Assembly (NCBI GenBank): GCA_015178975.1
Contig: WHVD01000005.1
Coordinates: 620,001 to 684,000 of the forward strand
Length of the DNA stretch: 64,000 nt
DNA from: Hysterangium stoloniferum
Lineage: Eukaryota > Basidiomycota > Agaricomycetes > Hysterangiales > Hysterangiaceae
Reading direction: 5' to 3'
The position numbers and the translations under genes were made by a program. Below are positions 22,534-33,625 of the stretch, piece after piece (the first letter of the stretch is position 1; each line of letters begins with the position of its first letter). The notes beneath the pieces were generated by a model. The model saw nothing but the letters and a program-made list of their open reading frames with translations. It ran no database searches and was not told the origin of the DNA.

Positions 22534-24816
22534 ATGGATTCTGCTGAAAGGACTAGTAGTCCCCAAGAGACACTGGAAGGGCCCTCGTCCGTCGAGAAAC
22601 CGGTGTCGGACTCAGCTCCCGTCAAAGTCCAGCGCACCAGAGATTTCGGTTTTCTCCCAATTCCCCAGCGCCTCCGTTTTTACGAGGGTCGTCCCCAAAC
22701 CTTCGGTGTATTGCTGCAATTGACTTTTGCCGCTGCTACGACGTTCAGTGAGTACAGACTACACAACGTACTACCGTCACAGTGTCGATAATGGGACTTG
22801 GTATCAGCGGTTACGAATCTATACTATTGCCAACCTCTGCTGAGTGCGTCATGGATTACATTGATCTGTTCTATCTGTTCATTTCAATAGTTACACTGGC
22901 TCAGGCATTTAATGTCGATCATAGTGAAGTCTCAAGGCTAGTGAATTAATATCTTACGCATTATCGACGCAAACTTGATCCATGCGTTTCAATAGGATAC
23001 CGACATTGACTCAAGCAGGGTAATATTCCTGAAAGCCCTGTTGCGATTCCCTTGAGAATAATATAACCCCCAGATACGCCGTTGGACTATTACTGGTCAC
23101 CCCGCTCGGGGACTTGGTCCACCGCCGGCCACTGTTACTTTTTCTAGTGCTTTGTTCTGCGTCCCTCTCTATAGGTTTGGCGGTCACAAAATCCATAGTT
23201 GTATTTGAAGTGCTCTCGTTTTTCGTGGGCGTCGCCACTGTCACCCCTCAAGTTTTACTCCCACTAGCAGCGGATCTCGCACCTCCCCAGCGGCGCGCAA
23301 CAGCTATATCGGTTGTCTTTTCTGGTCTCTTATTTGGGATTCTGTTGGCAAGAGTCCTCGCTGGCGTTATTGCCGATTTCTCAAGCTTTAGAAATGTATA
23401 CATTATGGCGTTGGGAGTGCAATACCTAATCCTATTGTTGCTGTACTTCGTCCTTCCAGATTATCCTGCCAAAAGTACGGGACTAACTTATTTCGGAATT
23501 CTGAAGTCCATGGCATGGTTTTCGGTCACGGAGCCAATTTTGATACAAGGATGCATTGTTTCCTGTGCTTCGAGTGCAACATTTAGCAGCTTTTGGGTCA
23601 CCGTATGTTGTAAATTGATTTCCCGTGTTTATCTCGTCTAACTCTCTTCAGCTCACATTTTTGCGTGCGTCACACTAACCTACTGAATTATTTATGTTGT
23701 TGTTTTTCACGTTGCACCTGTGACAGTCGGTGGGCCGCCTTACCATTTCTCCGAGTACGTGATATTGTATTTGTCTCTCAAGTTGTACTAACAACTCATT
23801 GTGTTGTAGTCTCCAGATCGGTTTGTAATGTGGTTTAGATATTTCGGGTCTCCCATGCTCATTGATAACAGGGCTCTTCGGGTTAATCGGCATGCTGGGA
23901 GTGATGACAGGTATAAATAACCCTCTCCGCCCTTGGCTTTCAAACTTTGATTGCAGCACCTAGCGCCCCTTGTTGGTAGATTTATTGATATGTTGGTGCC
24001 ATGGAATGCAAGTGTTCTTGCTACATTCATCATGTTTTTCTTCCAAAGTGAGTATGCCGGATTCTACGCTATGCCATCGCCCTATTGGTGTTGTAATCTT
24101 CATTTGCAGCTATCCAAACCGGAGGAGGAGGGATCAGTATAGCCGCAGTCATTATAGCGTGTTTTGGTTAGGCTTGCCTTACAGTACATGAAAGGAAAGT
24201 TTATAATGCTTCTCGTAGGTCTAGACGTAGGACGACAAATGCAACAAGTATCGCTTTCTAGTGCTATATTTGGGTACGTCGAATTTAGCACAAATGTGGT
24301 GTAGTATGCCATGTCCGTGATAATCATCTGCAGCATCGACCCGAATGCAAGGGCAAGATTAAACGCAGTTTATATTTTTACGGTTTTGTCTGGTTATCTT
24401 CGAAGTATGAGACTTTCGCTAACTTGTTCTGCAGATTTTCCTGGTAATTGTCGCTCAAGCCCGCTATGTCTTCTCGGCTAATATTGCCTGTATAGGGTCA
24501 ACTAATGGGAACAGCTGCCGGCACAATGGTATTTATTCGCCATGGCTGGCGTGCAGCTGCCTTACTCTCACTTGCTTGGATGGTTTTTCAATTTGGCATC
24601 ATGTTCCTCCGAGGTCCACATGTGCCTAGGAAACAATGGGTTGGTTGGCAAGGCGGGTGGAGCTTACGTCGAAGGGACGAGGAACCCCTCAGTGCTGGAG
24701 ATGCAGAGAAGGGGGACAGCGTCACAGACGATGAGAAGAAGCAGAAGGAACAGGACTCGACAGCGGATGTGCCACAGGACATCGCAGATCCTGATGTGAA
24801 AGATACGAAACGTTGA
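22534..24816 (+). CDS. Major facilitator superfamily transporter (YnfM-like)
   Basis: Twelve-helix MFS transporter of the plasma membrane, DHA1/YnfM-like by the motif AVTNLYYCQPLL in TM1, directly after the first intron. The N-terminal soluble tail runs from MDSAERTSSPQET to RLRFYEGRPQTF. Motif A is in LLVTPLGDLVHRRPLL. TM stretches follow: LSFFVGVATVTPQVLLPLAADL, FSGLLFGILLARVLAGVIADF, VQYLILLLLYFVLPDY. The second half has SCASSATFSSFWVT, LFGLIGMLGVMTAPLVGRFID, GLDVGRQMQQVSLSSAIFG and LMGTAAGTMVFIRHGWRAAALL. The C-terminus is acidic and lysine-rich, with stop at 24814-24816. About nine introns; the region 22860-23080 has small exons I could not place exactly. Substrate cannot be inferred. 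Confidence 0.85.
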
Positions 24817-26684
24817 ACCATTAGATGAAAAGAGGAAGGGTACATGTCAACATTGACAAATTTTTCATGCATACATCATAGATGGCAATAGATTTAGCGA
24901 TGGTCATGGTAGTGGACTCTGATCAATCACTTGACCACTAGACTTTCCCTTGTGAAATGGGTCATGCCTGCATTCCTTCATATGGATCGAGTTTATGCGG
25001 GGCCTGCCTATATCACGATAGTCTCCTATCCTGAACAGCTGCCACACAAGTATTAACAGACGTCAACGAGTTGGACCATAACCGACACCAAAGCTAGTAG
25101 AAGGCTGTTGGTCATTGATACTCGCACAAAGAAGGGGATATCCTCCCCACCAAAACTGTCGCTCTCAGAGTTTTGGCTTCAGGTGGCTGAGCCCCCAGAG
25201 CTTTTGGTCACCCCCTTGATCGATCTAGTTCACCACCGGCCCTTAATGTTACTAGTTATATGCTTGGCAACCCTCATTATTGGGTAGCGGGCACCAGCTC
25301 CGTCGAAGGTTTCATCTGTTATCGCAAGCTATACAACAACGGCTTCATTGCAGGCTTAGAACAATGTGATTATCGAGGAGCAGCCATCCTCCTTGCATTT
25401 TCTTGGCTGGGTCTACACTATTATCTAGGTAAACATACATAGCTATTTGGCGCGACGACGAGCAAATACTGAGATTATTTGTATTATCTAGAGTTCGTTC
25501 TAACAGGATTATCCGCAATGTATATTCCATAGCCCTGCGCCTTCAACTTCTCAACTGGTGATGTTGTACCTCACAATCCCGCCAGAGGCGCAAGATATTA
25601 CACTTGTGACGACGTATCCGAGTTCCTGGGATGGCCACGGTGAATGCATTTGAATTCCGGGGAAGGTAAACGCTCTTTATTGTGTGTGGGACAAATAAAC
25701 TAAATGCTTGCAGATAACATCAGTATCTGTAATTTGAGCATAGCCATATCTATATTCTGATGATTGGTAAACCGATGTGGCTATGAGTACAAGTCAATCT
25801 GGGGAGTTGTGATTGGAAAGCGAAATTAAACAGACGAACTCAGCTGCCGTAAAGCGTTGTCCCACAACGCCTTATCCTGTACTGTATTTATATGAACAAT
25901 TGGTTTGACCAGAATGTCTGGGACTGTTGATAGATAATACGACCCACGAGCCGTCTTGAGGAAGTTTGCTCCGCTGGGAAATGCGTCTTATCGACATGTT
26001 CGTAACCATGAAACGGTGATATAATTGCTATCCTCGTCACGATGGCATTTCAAGGTAAGCATGCAGATTCGGCCTGAATGACTAAAGGGGAGAAATTATT
26101 CCGTGCACTCTAGTCTTTGCCGTCTATATATCTAGCATCAATTCCAGTGTGCACACCTCCACGCCGATACGCGCTGTATTTATCGTGAGAGAAACATACT
26201 CGTCACACGTCACAACATGGCCTTACGATGTTGATATCCAGGATTGTATAAAGATCCTGCTGTATCCTGACATGAGGACTTCGAAGAAGAATATCACGGA
26301 AGCTAGCCGTGTCAGAATCCGGAAAGAAGTGGAGCATTGATTAAGGAGAATACATCAATGTGACAATGGGATGTGGCAAAGAGTCGGAAACTAGGGTTAG
26401 CGTAGAGTATTCCATCTGAGAGTGAACCGTAGAGTAAGTACAGAGTAGAGTACTTGCAACTAACAAATATTAGTCAATGAATTGTTTCATCAAGTATAAC
26501 GGTGGGGCTGAAAAATAATGTATTGTCTGGTGTAATTTAGTTGCTCTATTTTAAGAATTCTATAATTACGATTCAGAACCGTGCGACGCTTAAAAGTCGA
26601 TGACATAATGGAAGGCACTTCCACCAACAAAATTCCAACCAGGAATCGCAGACGTAGGCGTCGTTTGCCGTTATAGCTACTGCC
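24817..26684. other. Long intergenic region with a transporter relic
   Basis: About 1.9 kb. The only recognisable content is the MFS pseudogene fragment at 25177-25440, listed separately. The reading frame at 26149-26340 (63 aa) has no recognisable motif and no clear exon partners. The remainder is AT-rich. Confidence 0.45.
25177..25440 (+). pseudogene. Decayed tandem copy of the adjacent MFS transporter
   Basis: In one frame this reads ELLVTPLIDLVHHRPLMLL, then VICLATLIIG and a stop, aligning with LLVTPLGDLVHRRPLLLF and CSASLSIGL of the intact transporter about 2.1 kb upstream. The following KVSSVIASYTTTAS weakly matches EVLSFFVGVATVT. In another frame YRGAAILLAFSWLGLHYYLGKH resembles WRAAALLSLAWMVFQFGIMFLRG from the last helix. 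Stops and a large internal deletion show it is dead. It is either a relic of a tandem duplication or of a related paralogue. Confidence 0.68.
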
Positions 26685-27803
26685 ATGAGTGCGAATGCAT
26701 CCATCGTTATCGTTGCTTATCTTGGGCCAGAGGGAACCTATTCACATCAGGCGTGTATATTTTTGATTCTGATCCGTGCATAAATATACTGACATCATCC
26801 ATCGAAGGCCGTAACGGAGAAATTTGAGGGTGTGGCGGGAGTGATATATGAGGCGCATGGCACGATTAATGGTGTGTATATAGGCTTTGTGCTCAAGTTT
26901 TGTTTATTATTATTTATCATACTACGCACACAGAGACATTCGCGACACTTGATCCGAATACGCAGTGTCGGGATAACGAGGGGGCAGCTGTCACCCGTTT
27001 CGCCTTCCTCCCATGGGAAAATTTGATCTATGGCCAAGTAATCGATACATACGACGCATTGCGACAGGCGCATATTGGCAAAAGCACGTTTGTAACAGGG
27101 GAATATACATTTGCCGTTGAGCATTGCTTGTTGGTCAGGAAGGGTACGAAATTGAAGGATGTACGACGAATTTTGAGTCACGAGCAGGTATGTTGATTGC
27201 GGGAGACGGGGAGTTCGTTGATGGTGATATTTGGTGTGTAACAGGCACTTGGGCAATGCAAAGTCTGGTTATCAAAACACATACCTGAAGGACAGTTGGT
27301 GGCAGTAGCTTCGACAGCGGCGGCTGCTAAGACGATTTCAGAAAGTGGAGAAGAAGCATCTACGGATGCAGCGATTTGCTCGAAGATCTGTGCTGAGTTA
27401 TATGAAGGGTTAGAGGTGCTTCAAGAAGGGATCCAGGACGACAATAGTACGGGATATTTTCGCTGGTCCAAACTGGATACTGACCGAATTTGATACAGAT
27501 AATAAGACACGGTTTATTGTGTTGGGGTGCAATGTTGATGGTGCTGAATGGAAAGTGGCTGAAAAACGATGGACGACGGGATTGATCCGCGTTAGTGTGA
27601 GGCGTGGGTCCAGTGTAGAAAAGGCGGTTGGGGAGATTGGGCTTAAGGTTGTGCGTATTGACCGACGACCGTCATTGTGGGTTGAGGGGGATGATTATTT
27701 TGTCGAGGTGGAAAGTGAGGGTGAGAGTGAGGTTAAGAGTCAGGAATATTGGAAAAGGAGGGTCGAAGCAATTGGCGGAGTTATTTTAGGAACATGGCTA
27801 TAA
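26685..27803 (+). CDS. PHA2: Prephenate dehydratase
   Basis: Converts prephenate to phenylpyruvate in phenylalanine synthesis. The start at 26685 gives [23 protein letters not shown], the family signature, continuing [11 protein letters not shown] after an intron. The catalytic domain carries [42 protein letters not shown] sequence and [19 protein letters not shown] across an intron. The motif [11 protein letters not shown] corresponds to the TRF substrate motif. The C-terminal part, from [21 protein letters not shown] to GGVILGTWL, is an ACT-like regulatory domain, consistent with feedback control by phenylalanine. In [13 protein letters not shown] see no disruption. Four or five introns; the stop is at 27801-27803. 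Confidence 0.88.
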
Positions 27804-27906
27804 ATAGAAGTCTGATCATTGGGATTATGTGATCGAATACTACTATTTATATAAAGACAACATGCATGGTTAACTATTAATACGTTCATATCCTTCTACC
27901 TCCACT

Positions 27907-29685
27907 ATGTGGTCTTCCCCCGCCCTCGTCGTCGCTCTTTTTGTAGTCGCCGCCTCTTCTCAACCACCTCTCCTCGCGCCTTCCGCCTCAGGTTCCGCTG
28001 CCCCCGCTACCAGCCCTAATGCCTCCGCGACAACCCCCCTCAGTGGCCCTCCAACATTCCCAGTCACCCTCCTCTCTACAAACCCAACCGCTGTCCCTCT
28101 CGCTTCTTTAACAGTCAACCCGCCACCCCAGTCTACCGTTCCATTAGATACGACCTATGCAGCTGGCGCGACTCCTACAGTTGTTTCAGGAGCCCCCCCT
28201 CTTCCAGATAGTAAGTTCATTTCGTTCTTGTCTATTATAATATCTTTATTTCCTATATCTTACCCCAGTCTCGACCTTGAGCCCCGCCAATTATCCTGCA
28301 TTGGACAAAGTTCCTCCAACCGATAGTCCACAAGTGCAACAGTGGATCTCAGAGGTATATTCTTGTTCGAATAACCCCAAAAACACATCTTGACATCTTT
28401 TGCAGCTCAGCGGCTTTACATTCCCAGATATCAATGCCACCGTCGCGGGTGGATGCCCAGCCAACCTAGCGGCAGTTGCAGACACCAACCGCTGCTGGTG
28501 GACTTGTAGCCAATGCACACGCTCCACTGACATCATCACGTGTCCAGATAGGCTAACATGGGGCTCCAGGTACACACAGCTCCCTATGCATATACGTATA
28601 TCCCTTGTTGAGTACCACATTTAGCTTCGACGATGGTCCATCTCCATATAGTCCGAGTCTCGTCCAATATCTCAACCAGCAAAGCCTCAAGACAACATTC
28701 TTCGTTGTTGGTTCCAGAGCCATCTCTCGCCCTGACTTTCTCCGTTCAGAGTACATGGGCGGTCACCAGGTGAATATTACCAGTAGCAATGCCCAGAAAA
28801 AATTTTTTCATGCCCACGCAGATCGCAGTCCACACCTGGTCCCACCCCTCTCTTACTACCCTCACAAACGAACAGGTCATCGCAGAGTTCGGCTGGTCCA
28901 AAAAAATTATCAAAGATGTCATCGGTGTTACGCCCATTTATTTCCGCCCACCCTTTGGAGATATCGAGTAAGTGTAGTTATGGAGTGTGTAGTATATGTG
29001 GGCTGATTCGCTGTCCTAGTGATCGTATCCGCGCTATTGCCGCTGCAATGGATCTGATTCCCATTATCTGGACCAGTGGTGTGGCCAGCAACCATGTCAG
29101 TTTCGATACAAATGGTTTGTAGTTTCCACTTTCAAATCTATCAAATGTGAAATTGACTCTCACCTTCATCTAGACTTCAATATCCCCGCTGGTACGGTCT
29201 CCGCGTCCGGCGTTATCGACAACGTACGTCCTTTTCCTTTTTGCTCAAAACATCCCACCTCCCCCTTACGTCATTTCCTTGTTCAGTTTAACAACATCCT
29301 CGGAAATGCCAGTACACTTAACACCGGCTTCATCGTTCTCGAACATGACCTTTTCCAGCAATCTGTCGACCTCGCAACAGGCTACATCCTTCCCCAGGCC
29401 CTCGCAATGAGACTCACTCTGAAACCGATCATAAGCTGCCTGAACTTGCCTCTCTCGGACGCATACCTCGAGACCAATAACAACTCGACAAACCCCCTTC
29501 CTACGGCTGTAGGAACTAGCGTGATCCCACACTCAACAAACGGCGCTAATGCGTCTCCTGGGTCTAGTGGCAGCCCCGCCAACGGAAACCAAAACGCTGC
29601 AACAGGCATGAATCAGAAGAGCGACATGTGGAGTTGGGCCGGTGGTATGTTGGTCGGCTTGATAGGGGCGGCTGCTGCCTTGTAA
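27907..29685 (+). CDS. GPI-anchored chitin deacetylase
   Basis: Carbohydrate esterase family 4 enzyme that deacetylates cell-wall chitin to chitosan. The start at 27907 gives a signal peptide (MWSSPALVVALFVVAASSQ), then a Ser/Thr/Pro/Ala-rich region, typical of basidiomycete CDAs. CE4 motifs are in order: FSFDDGPSPYS (catalytic D), FFVGSRA-type strand, VHTWSHPSLTTLT (metal histidines), YFRPPFGDIE and IPIIWTSG. A Cys-containing segment (CPANLAAVADTNRCWWTC) precedes the domain. The C-terminal stretch SDMWSWAGGMLVGLIGAAAAL, after a Ser/Gly/Asn-rich linker, is a GPI-anchor signal. At least five introns; the stop is at 29683-29685. It starts only 104 bp after the prephenate dehydratase stop, on the same strand, but transcripts are presumably separate. 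Confidence 0.9.
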
Positions 29686-30631
29686 ATGTATTGCAAGAGG
29701 AAGAGTCGAAACCGGCGTGAGTTGACCGACTGGTTGTTACTAGTACCTTTATATGGGTAGCGGTTGCCACCATTCGAGGCTTGCGTTTTTTCCCCATCTC
29801 GATTCTAAGTACCTCCATCTACTGACATTGCCACAATTACATTGGACTTATGCGCCTGGACATAATGTGCTCCATCGTACATATACTACATACGTATGGT
29901 CTGTTTTTTTGGACAGCTTTCGCCTGGGCATATACATCCTGTTCATAGTTGTGTCTGTTCATCTTTGTTGCTATAGTACTACAGTGTCGTTTCCTGGCGT
30001 ATACCTGGTGCGCCAACTTGCAAGATATTGCGCTGATACTTATGCCAGCCTGATAACCTAGGAGGCCCGTGCAACATTAATTATTAGTTGTAATTGGTTC
30101 TGTGAGAATACCTCTAGACCGTGACCAGAGTGAAAGAAAACTTGACAACTAAACAACTAGCAACATTATTAGCCCACAGAGTGATACAATCAAATGGTAC
30201 AAGATGGATTTCACCCTGATTTCGAAGGCAATCAATAAAGAAGAGAGAACAGCGGACAGCTGTTCATTCTATGGGGGAATGTATGTAGGTCTTCGTGTGT
30301 TACGGTCCTAAGGGGCATTTGTTGAGGCAGTTGGTCAGGGGGATTTCAAACATTACGCAGCTGACTCTTCCTCAGACATTAGGAATCCTGTGTATGGATA
30401 AAGATAGAAGAGAAGGGGAGTGGCAGGGTTTTAGCAGTACAAAGCAATACTCCAAAGTAACAAGATATTATTACACAAGCTCTAAAGACAAGAGGGGGAT
30501 TCTAAGTTGATATTTGACTGAAGGATACAGGGTAGAAATTTTATACTAGATGTAAATTGGATCGGACAAATTACAGTTCTTTAGTGATCATAGGTCTCAC
30601 CCAATGTCACTTCGTGTGACAATCTCCCCTA
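29686..30631. other. Intergenic, no gene recognised
   Basis: About 950 bp with no family motif in any frame. A short inverted repeat at about 30606-30622 (TGTCACTTCGTGTGACA) is present. No RNA gene was found. Confidence 0.45.
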
Positions 30632-30828
30632 TTGTTCACTAACGCTTTTCCCCTTCTCTTCGTCTCTGTTCCTTTGTCTCCCATCTCACAGGATGCTTGC
30701 AGCATCTGTGACAGTTCTTTTTATTTCACGACCGCTGAACCTCTGAACTCGAAGGAGCAAGACCACCGGCGGGCCACTTTGTTGGCCACACAATACTTCC
30801 GATACAGCACATTCCACTACTGGCTTCG

Positions 30829-31371
30829 ATGGGTGGCCCATTTACTCACAGAAGTAACAACAACCGGCAGCGCTCCAAGCTCTTTTTGCCATGCCCGCCC
30901 CAGCTAGTGATCCAAGACCCACTCAGCTTCACTCGATTTTATGCTGGTGTGTGCCAGCGTTCGCGCCGCTTCAAGCCTACACGCTGCCACACCCACTTCC
31001 TTGGTGCTGAGCTTGGACAACATTTAAGTCTGCTCCTCTGTAATGAGTCTGCAGCACCCATTACTATTGCTGGCCCACTTGTTCCCGGCTTCCCATTGGA
31101 GGATGTCTTTCCCTCCCAGGATGGCTCTCACTCATCCCAACCACCTCCTGAGCTTGGACAACAGTTAAGTCTGCTCCTCTGTGACGAGTCTGCAGTACCC
31201 ATTACTATCACTGGCCCACTTGTTCCCGGCTTCCCATTGGAGGATGTCTTTCCCTCCCAGGATGGCTCTCACTCATCCCAACCACCTCCTGAGCTTGGAC
31301 AACAGTTAAGTCTGCTCCTCTGTGATGAGTCCGCAGTACCCATTACTATCACCAGCTGTGAAGAGTGGTAG
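30829..31371 (+). CDS. Hypothetical ORF with 47-residue tandem repeats, probably truncated
   Basis: Open frame of about 180 residues; the first half has no recognisable domain. The second half is two full copies and one partial copy of a 47-residue unit beginning ELGQQLSLLLCDESAVPITI and continuing GPLVPGFPLEDVFPSQDGSH. The third copy breaks at about 31352, exactly where the hairpin-rich retroelement remnant begins, so the last residues SCEEW come from the mobile DNA. I cannot assign a function. A real gene interrupted by an insertion, or an ORF belonging to the repeat family, both fit. Confidence 0.4.
   Translation: MGGPFTHRSNNNRQRSKLFLPCPPQLVIQDPLSFTRFYAGVCQRSRRFKPTRCHTHFLGAELGQHLSLLLCNESAAPITIAGPLVPGFPLEDVFPSQDGSHSSQPPPELGQQLSLLLCDESAVPITITGPLVPGFPLEDVFPSQDGSHSSQPPPELGQQLSLLLCDESAVPITITSCEEW
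31009..31352 (+). repeat. 141-bp tandem repeat, 2.4 copies
   Basis: Units start at 31009, 31150 and 31291, each beginning GAGCTTGGACAACA. The first two are 141 bp (a multiple of three); the third stops after about 62 bp. Copies differ by only a few substitutions, so the duplication is fairly recent. Confidence 0.92.
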
Positions 31372-33625
31372 AAGTTATAACCGTTCTATATACGAAGAAT
31401 ATTGACCGTTGAAGTACGATACCACAATGTATTGACTGTCTAAGTCTAATATGGACCGAATGTGTATTGACTACTTAGTTCAATATGGTAGAGAGAAGTA
31501 GCTATCTAAAGTAAGGTAGATAGCTAGAACGAATAAGCAGAATCAACTGGTTAAGTGCAATTCTGGACAACTGCTCGAGTGCAAGTAGAGTAGTTAGAGA
31601 GTCAAATAATAGAGTAGCGTGGATGTAGTCCACGCGAGTTGAGATAGGGATTGAGTTTCGACTGATACAGTTTGAAACTCAGTTTGAATGAGTAGCTAAA
31701 GCCCGTCTGTGACGGTCGAGACGATACACCAATCACAACTTACAGGACACTAACGGGTGTCTGGGTAAGTCGTGGTTGCGGTGTAAAAAGTGTCTGAGTT
31801 CTAAACTACGGGCGCTAGAATACATAAGTCTGCGTGTGCGCCCACAAGAGTTGATGTACCGCATACATAGGTCGTCGAACACTAATTATAGGTATAATAA
31901 AAGAGAGAAAATAGAAATAATAAAGGAGATTGTGAAGAGTCGATAGATTCTGACCGTTCGATATACGAAGAATAGTGTTTATTCAACTACTATTAGCAGG
32001 TATTGACCGTACAGTACAATACCGTAGATTACTAGACAAGCAAGAAGACACGCTATGCGTCACAAGAGCAACTGTACAGTTGCTCTTGATGGCTTGAATG
32101 AAAGAATGAAAGAGTTGACCTTCACGGTACAACTCGTAGCTAGATGTAAAATAGATAATCAACGCGAAGCTGAATATCTAGAGTAAAGAGATAGTAGCGT
32201 GAGTCGACTATAATGTCGACTAGCGCAAAGACCTTAGAGTGGAACTCGACCTTCGCGGTTCGAGTCCAAAGTACGTTAGTATGCAAGAGAATACTACCTT
32301 TATAGGTGTCAGGAACCGGAAAACCCGCCGGCCTCCGGGCCCCCGGACCCCATCCTACATGCTCCCGACCCTCTATATTGTATAGTAACAACCGGAGTTC
32401 CCACGGGACCCTGTACATCAACTCGTTTATGCCTGACTCTCTGTACGCACCCCACCTGTCTGCACCTAACCCTCTGTGTCTCATACACCAGTCCTCGGAC
32501 TCCACCGGACTCCGGACTCCACTCTATGTACACCCGACACTCTGTGTCTTATGTACCAGTCACCGGACTCCGACCGGACTCCTGGAACCCCTCTAACAGA
32601 GCATAGAACCCCGCTCCTGTTATCTGTCTCTGCGTCTCACACACCAGTCATTGGAAAACCCACCGGACTCCACTGGACCTCCTGCACATCAAGCCTGTCT
32701 ATACCCGACACTATCTTGTGCACCAAGTCACCGGACTCCGACCGGACTTCCGGAACCCCTCTAACTGAGCCCCGCTCCAGTTATGGTTAAATGATCTGTC
32801 ATGATTCGTTCTCTGCTCCCGTTCCGTTCCGTCCCTATTCCCAGTTTAGTATTTACCTGTTTTGTTTTATGTTTAATAGTTCTGCCTCTCATTAATACCG
32901 GATTTGGTATTATTACATTTCACAGTCTATATAAGTCTGCTATGTTCATGTACTTAGAATCCAGTTTCAATCTCGAACTAGTTTTCCCCCGAACAAGTTT
33001 GATCCTTGAACAGTCTCTAGTCCTCTTGTCTGTCTGCACACTCGATTCCCGGAACTCCCACGGGAACTCCGGAATCTATATCTTTCTGTATGCATTCTGT
33101 CAGCTCGAAATATGGACACCCGAATGAGTGTACGAGGGCGCAGCCTATAAGCTGAAGCCAAGTCCATCTCAGTCGTTCACCATATCTTTCTGGTAATTAT
33201 TCTGATATCACCGTTCCTTGTACTAATAATCCCCGGAACTTTCCCGGGACCTATTGCCCGGGGAATCCGTGGGACTATTTCCCGGAAGCAAGTGTGTGTT
33301 CAGAATAGTTACCGGAAACCTCCGCGGGACTATCCGTGGAGCTTTGTTCGGGAACTTAACAATAGGTAGTTGAGACATTACCCTTGACACCTCTCGCTAT
33401 TCGACGTCTGGGTTGTTTACAAGGTGGTGTCTGCTGGGTAAAAGTGTCTATCGTTTTGGCGCCGAGAGCGCCCATACGTATACACAAAGCTTCGAACTAC
33501 AAAATAAGGGTATGCTCGAAATATAGAAAGAATGTAAAGAAAGAAAATAAAAGATAAATAATAAAGTACTATAATCCAACTATTATTCCTTAGTCCAATT
33601 ATGCATATATGCATACCCTTTACAG
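31353..33625 (-). mobile_element. Remnant of gypsy-element 3' noncoding region, two units, interrupted by a solo LTR
   Basis: This DNA is the reverse complement of the region between the antisense gene and the 3' LTR of the gypsy element at 53640-54345. Shared landmarks are GTGAAGAGT, TATACGAAGAATAGTG, the palindrome around 32063-32088, GACACCTCTCGCTATTCGAC near 33390-33410 and GAGCGCCCATA near 33465. Two diverged units lie in tandem: 31353 to about 31925, and about 31931 to 33625. The second is split by the solo LTR 32307-33361. Both units are built of many short hairpins. No coding domain is present. Confidence 0.75.
32307..33361. mobile_element. Solo LTR, 1055 bp, with 5-bp target duplication ATAGG
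   Basis: Begins TGTCAGGAACCGG and ends GGGAACTTAACA. It is flanked by ATAGG at 32302-32306 and ATAGG at 33362-33366. The surrounding repeat continues across it, matching the uninterrupted copy near 53960. The left part contains imperfect internal repeats of a CCGGACTCC type. The inner end motif (CATAAGCTGAAGCC-like, about 33149) is shared with the 3' LTR at 54453-55015, so both belong to one gypsy LTR superfamily. Confidence 0.88.

Noticed and set aside
32241..32267. tRNA gene suggested by GGTTCGAGTCC
   Set aside because: No acceptor stem or anticodon arm can be folded around it, and the box spacing is too short for a cloverleaf.
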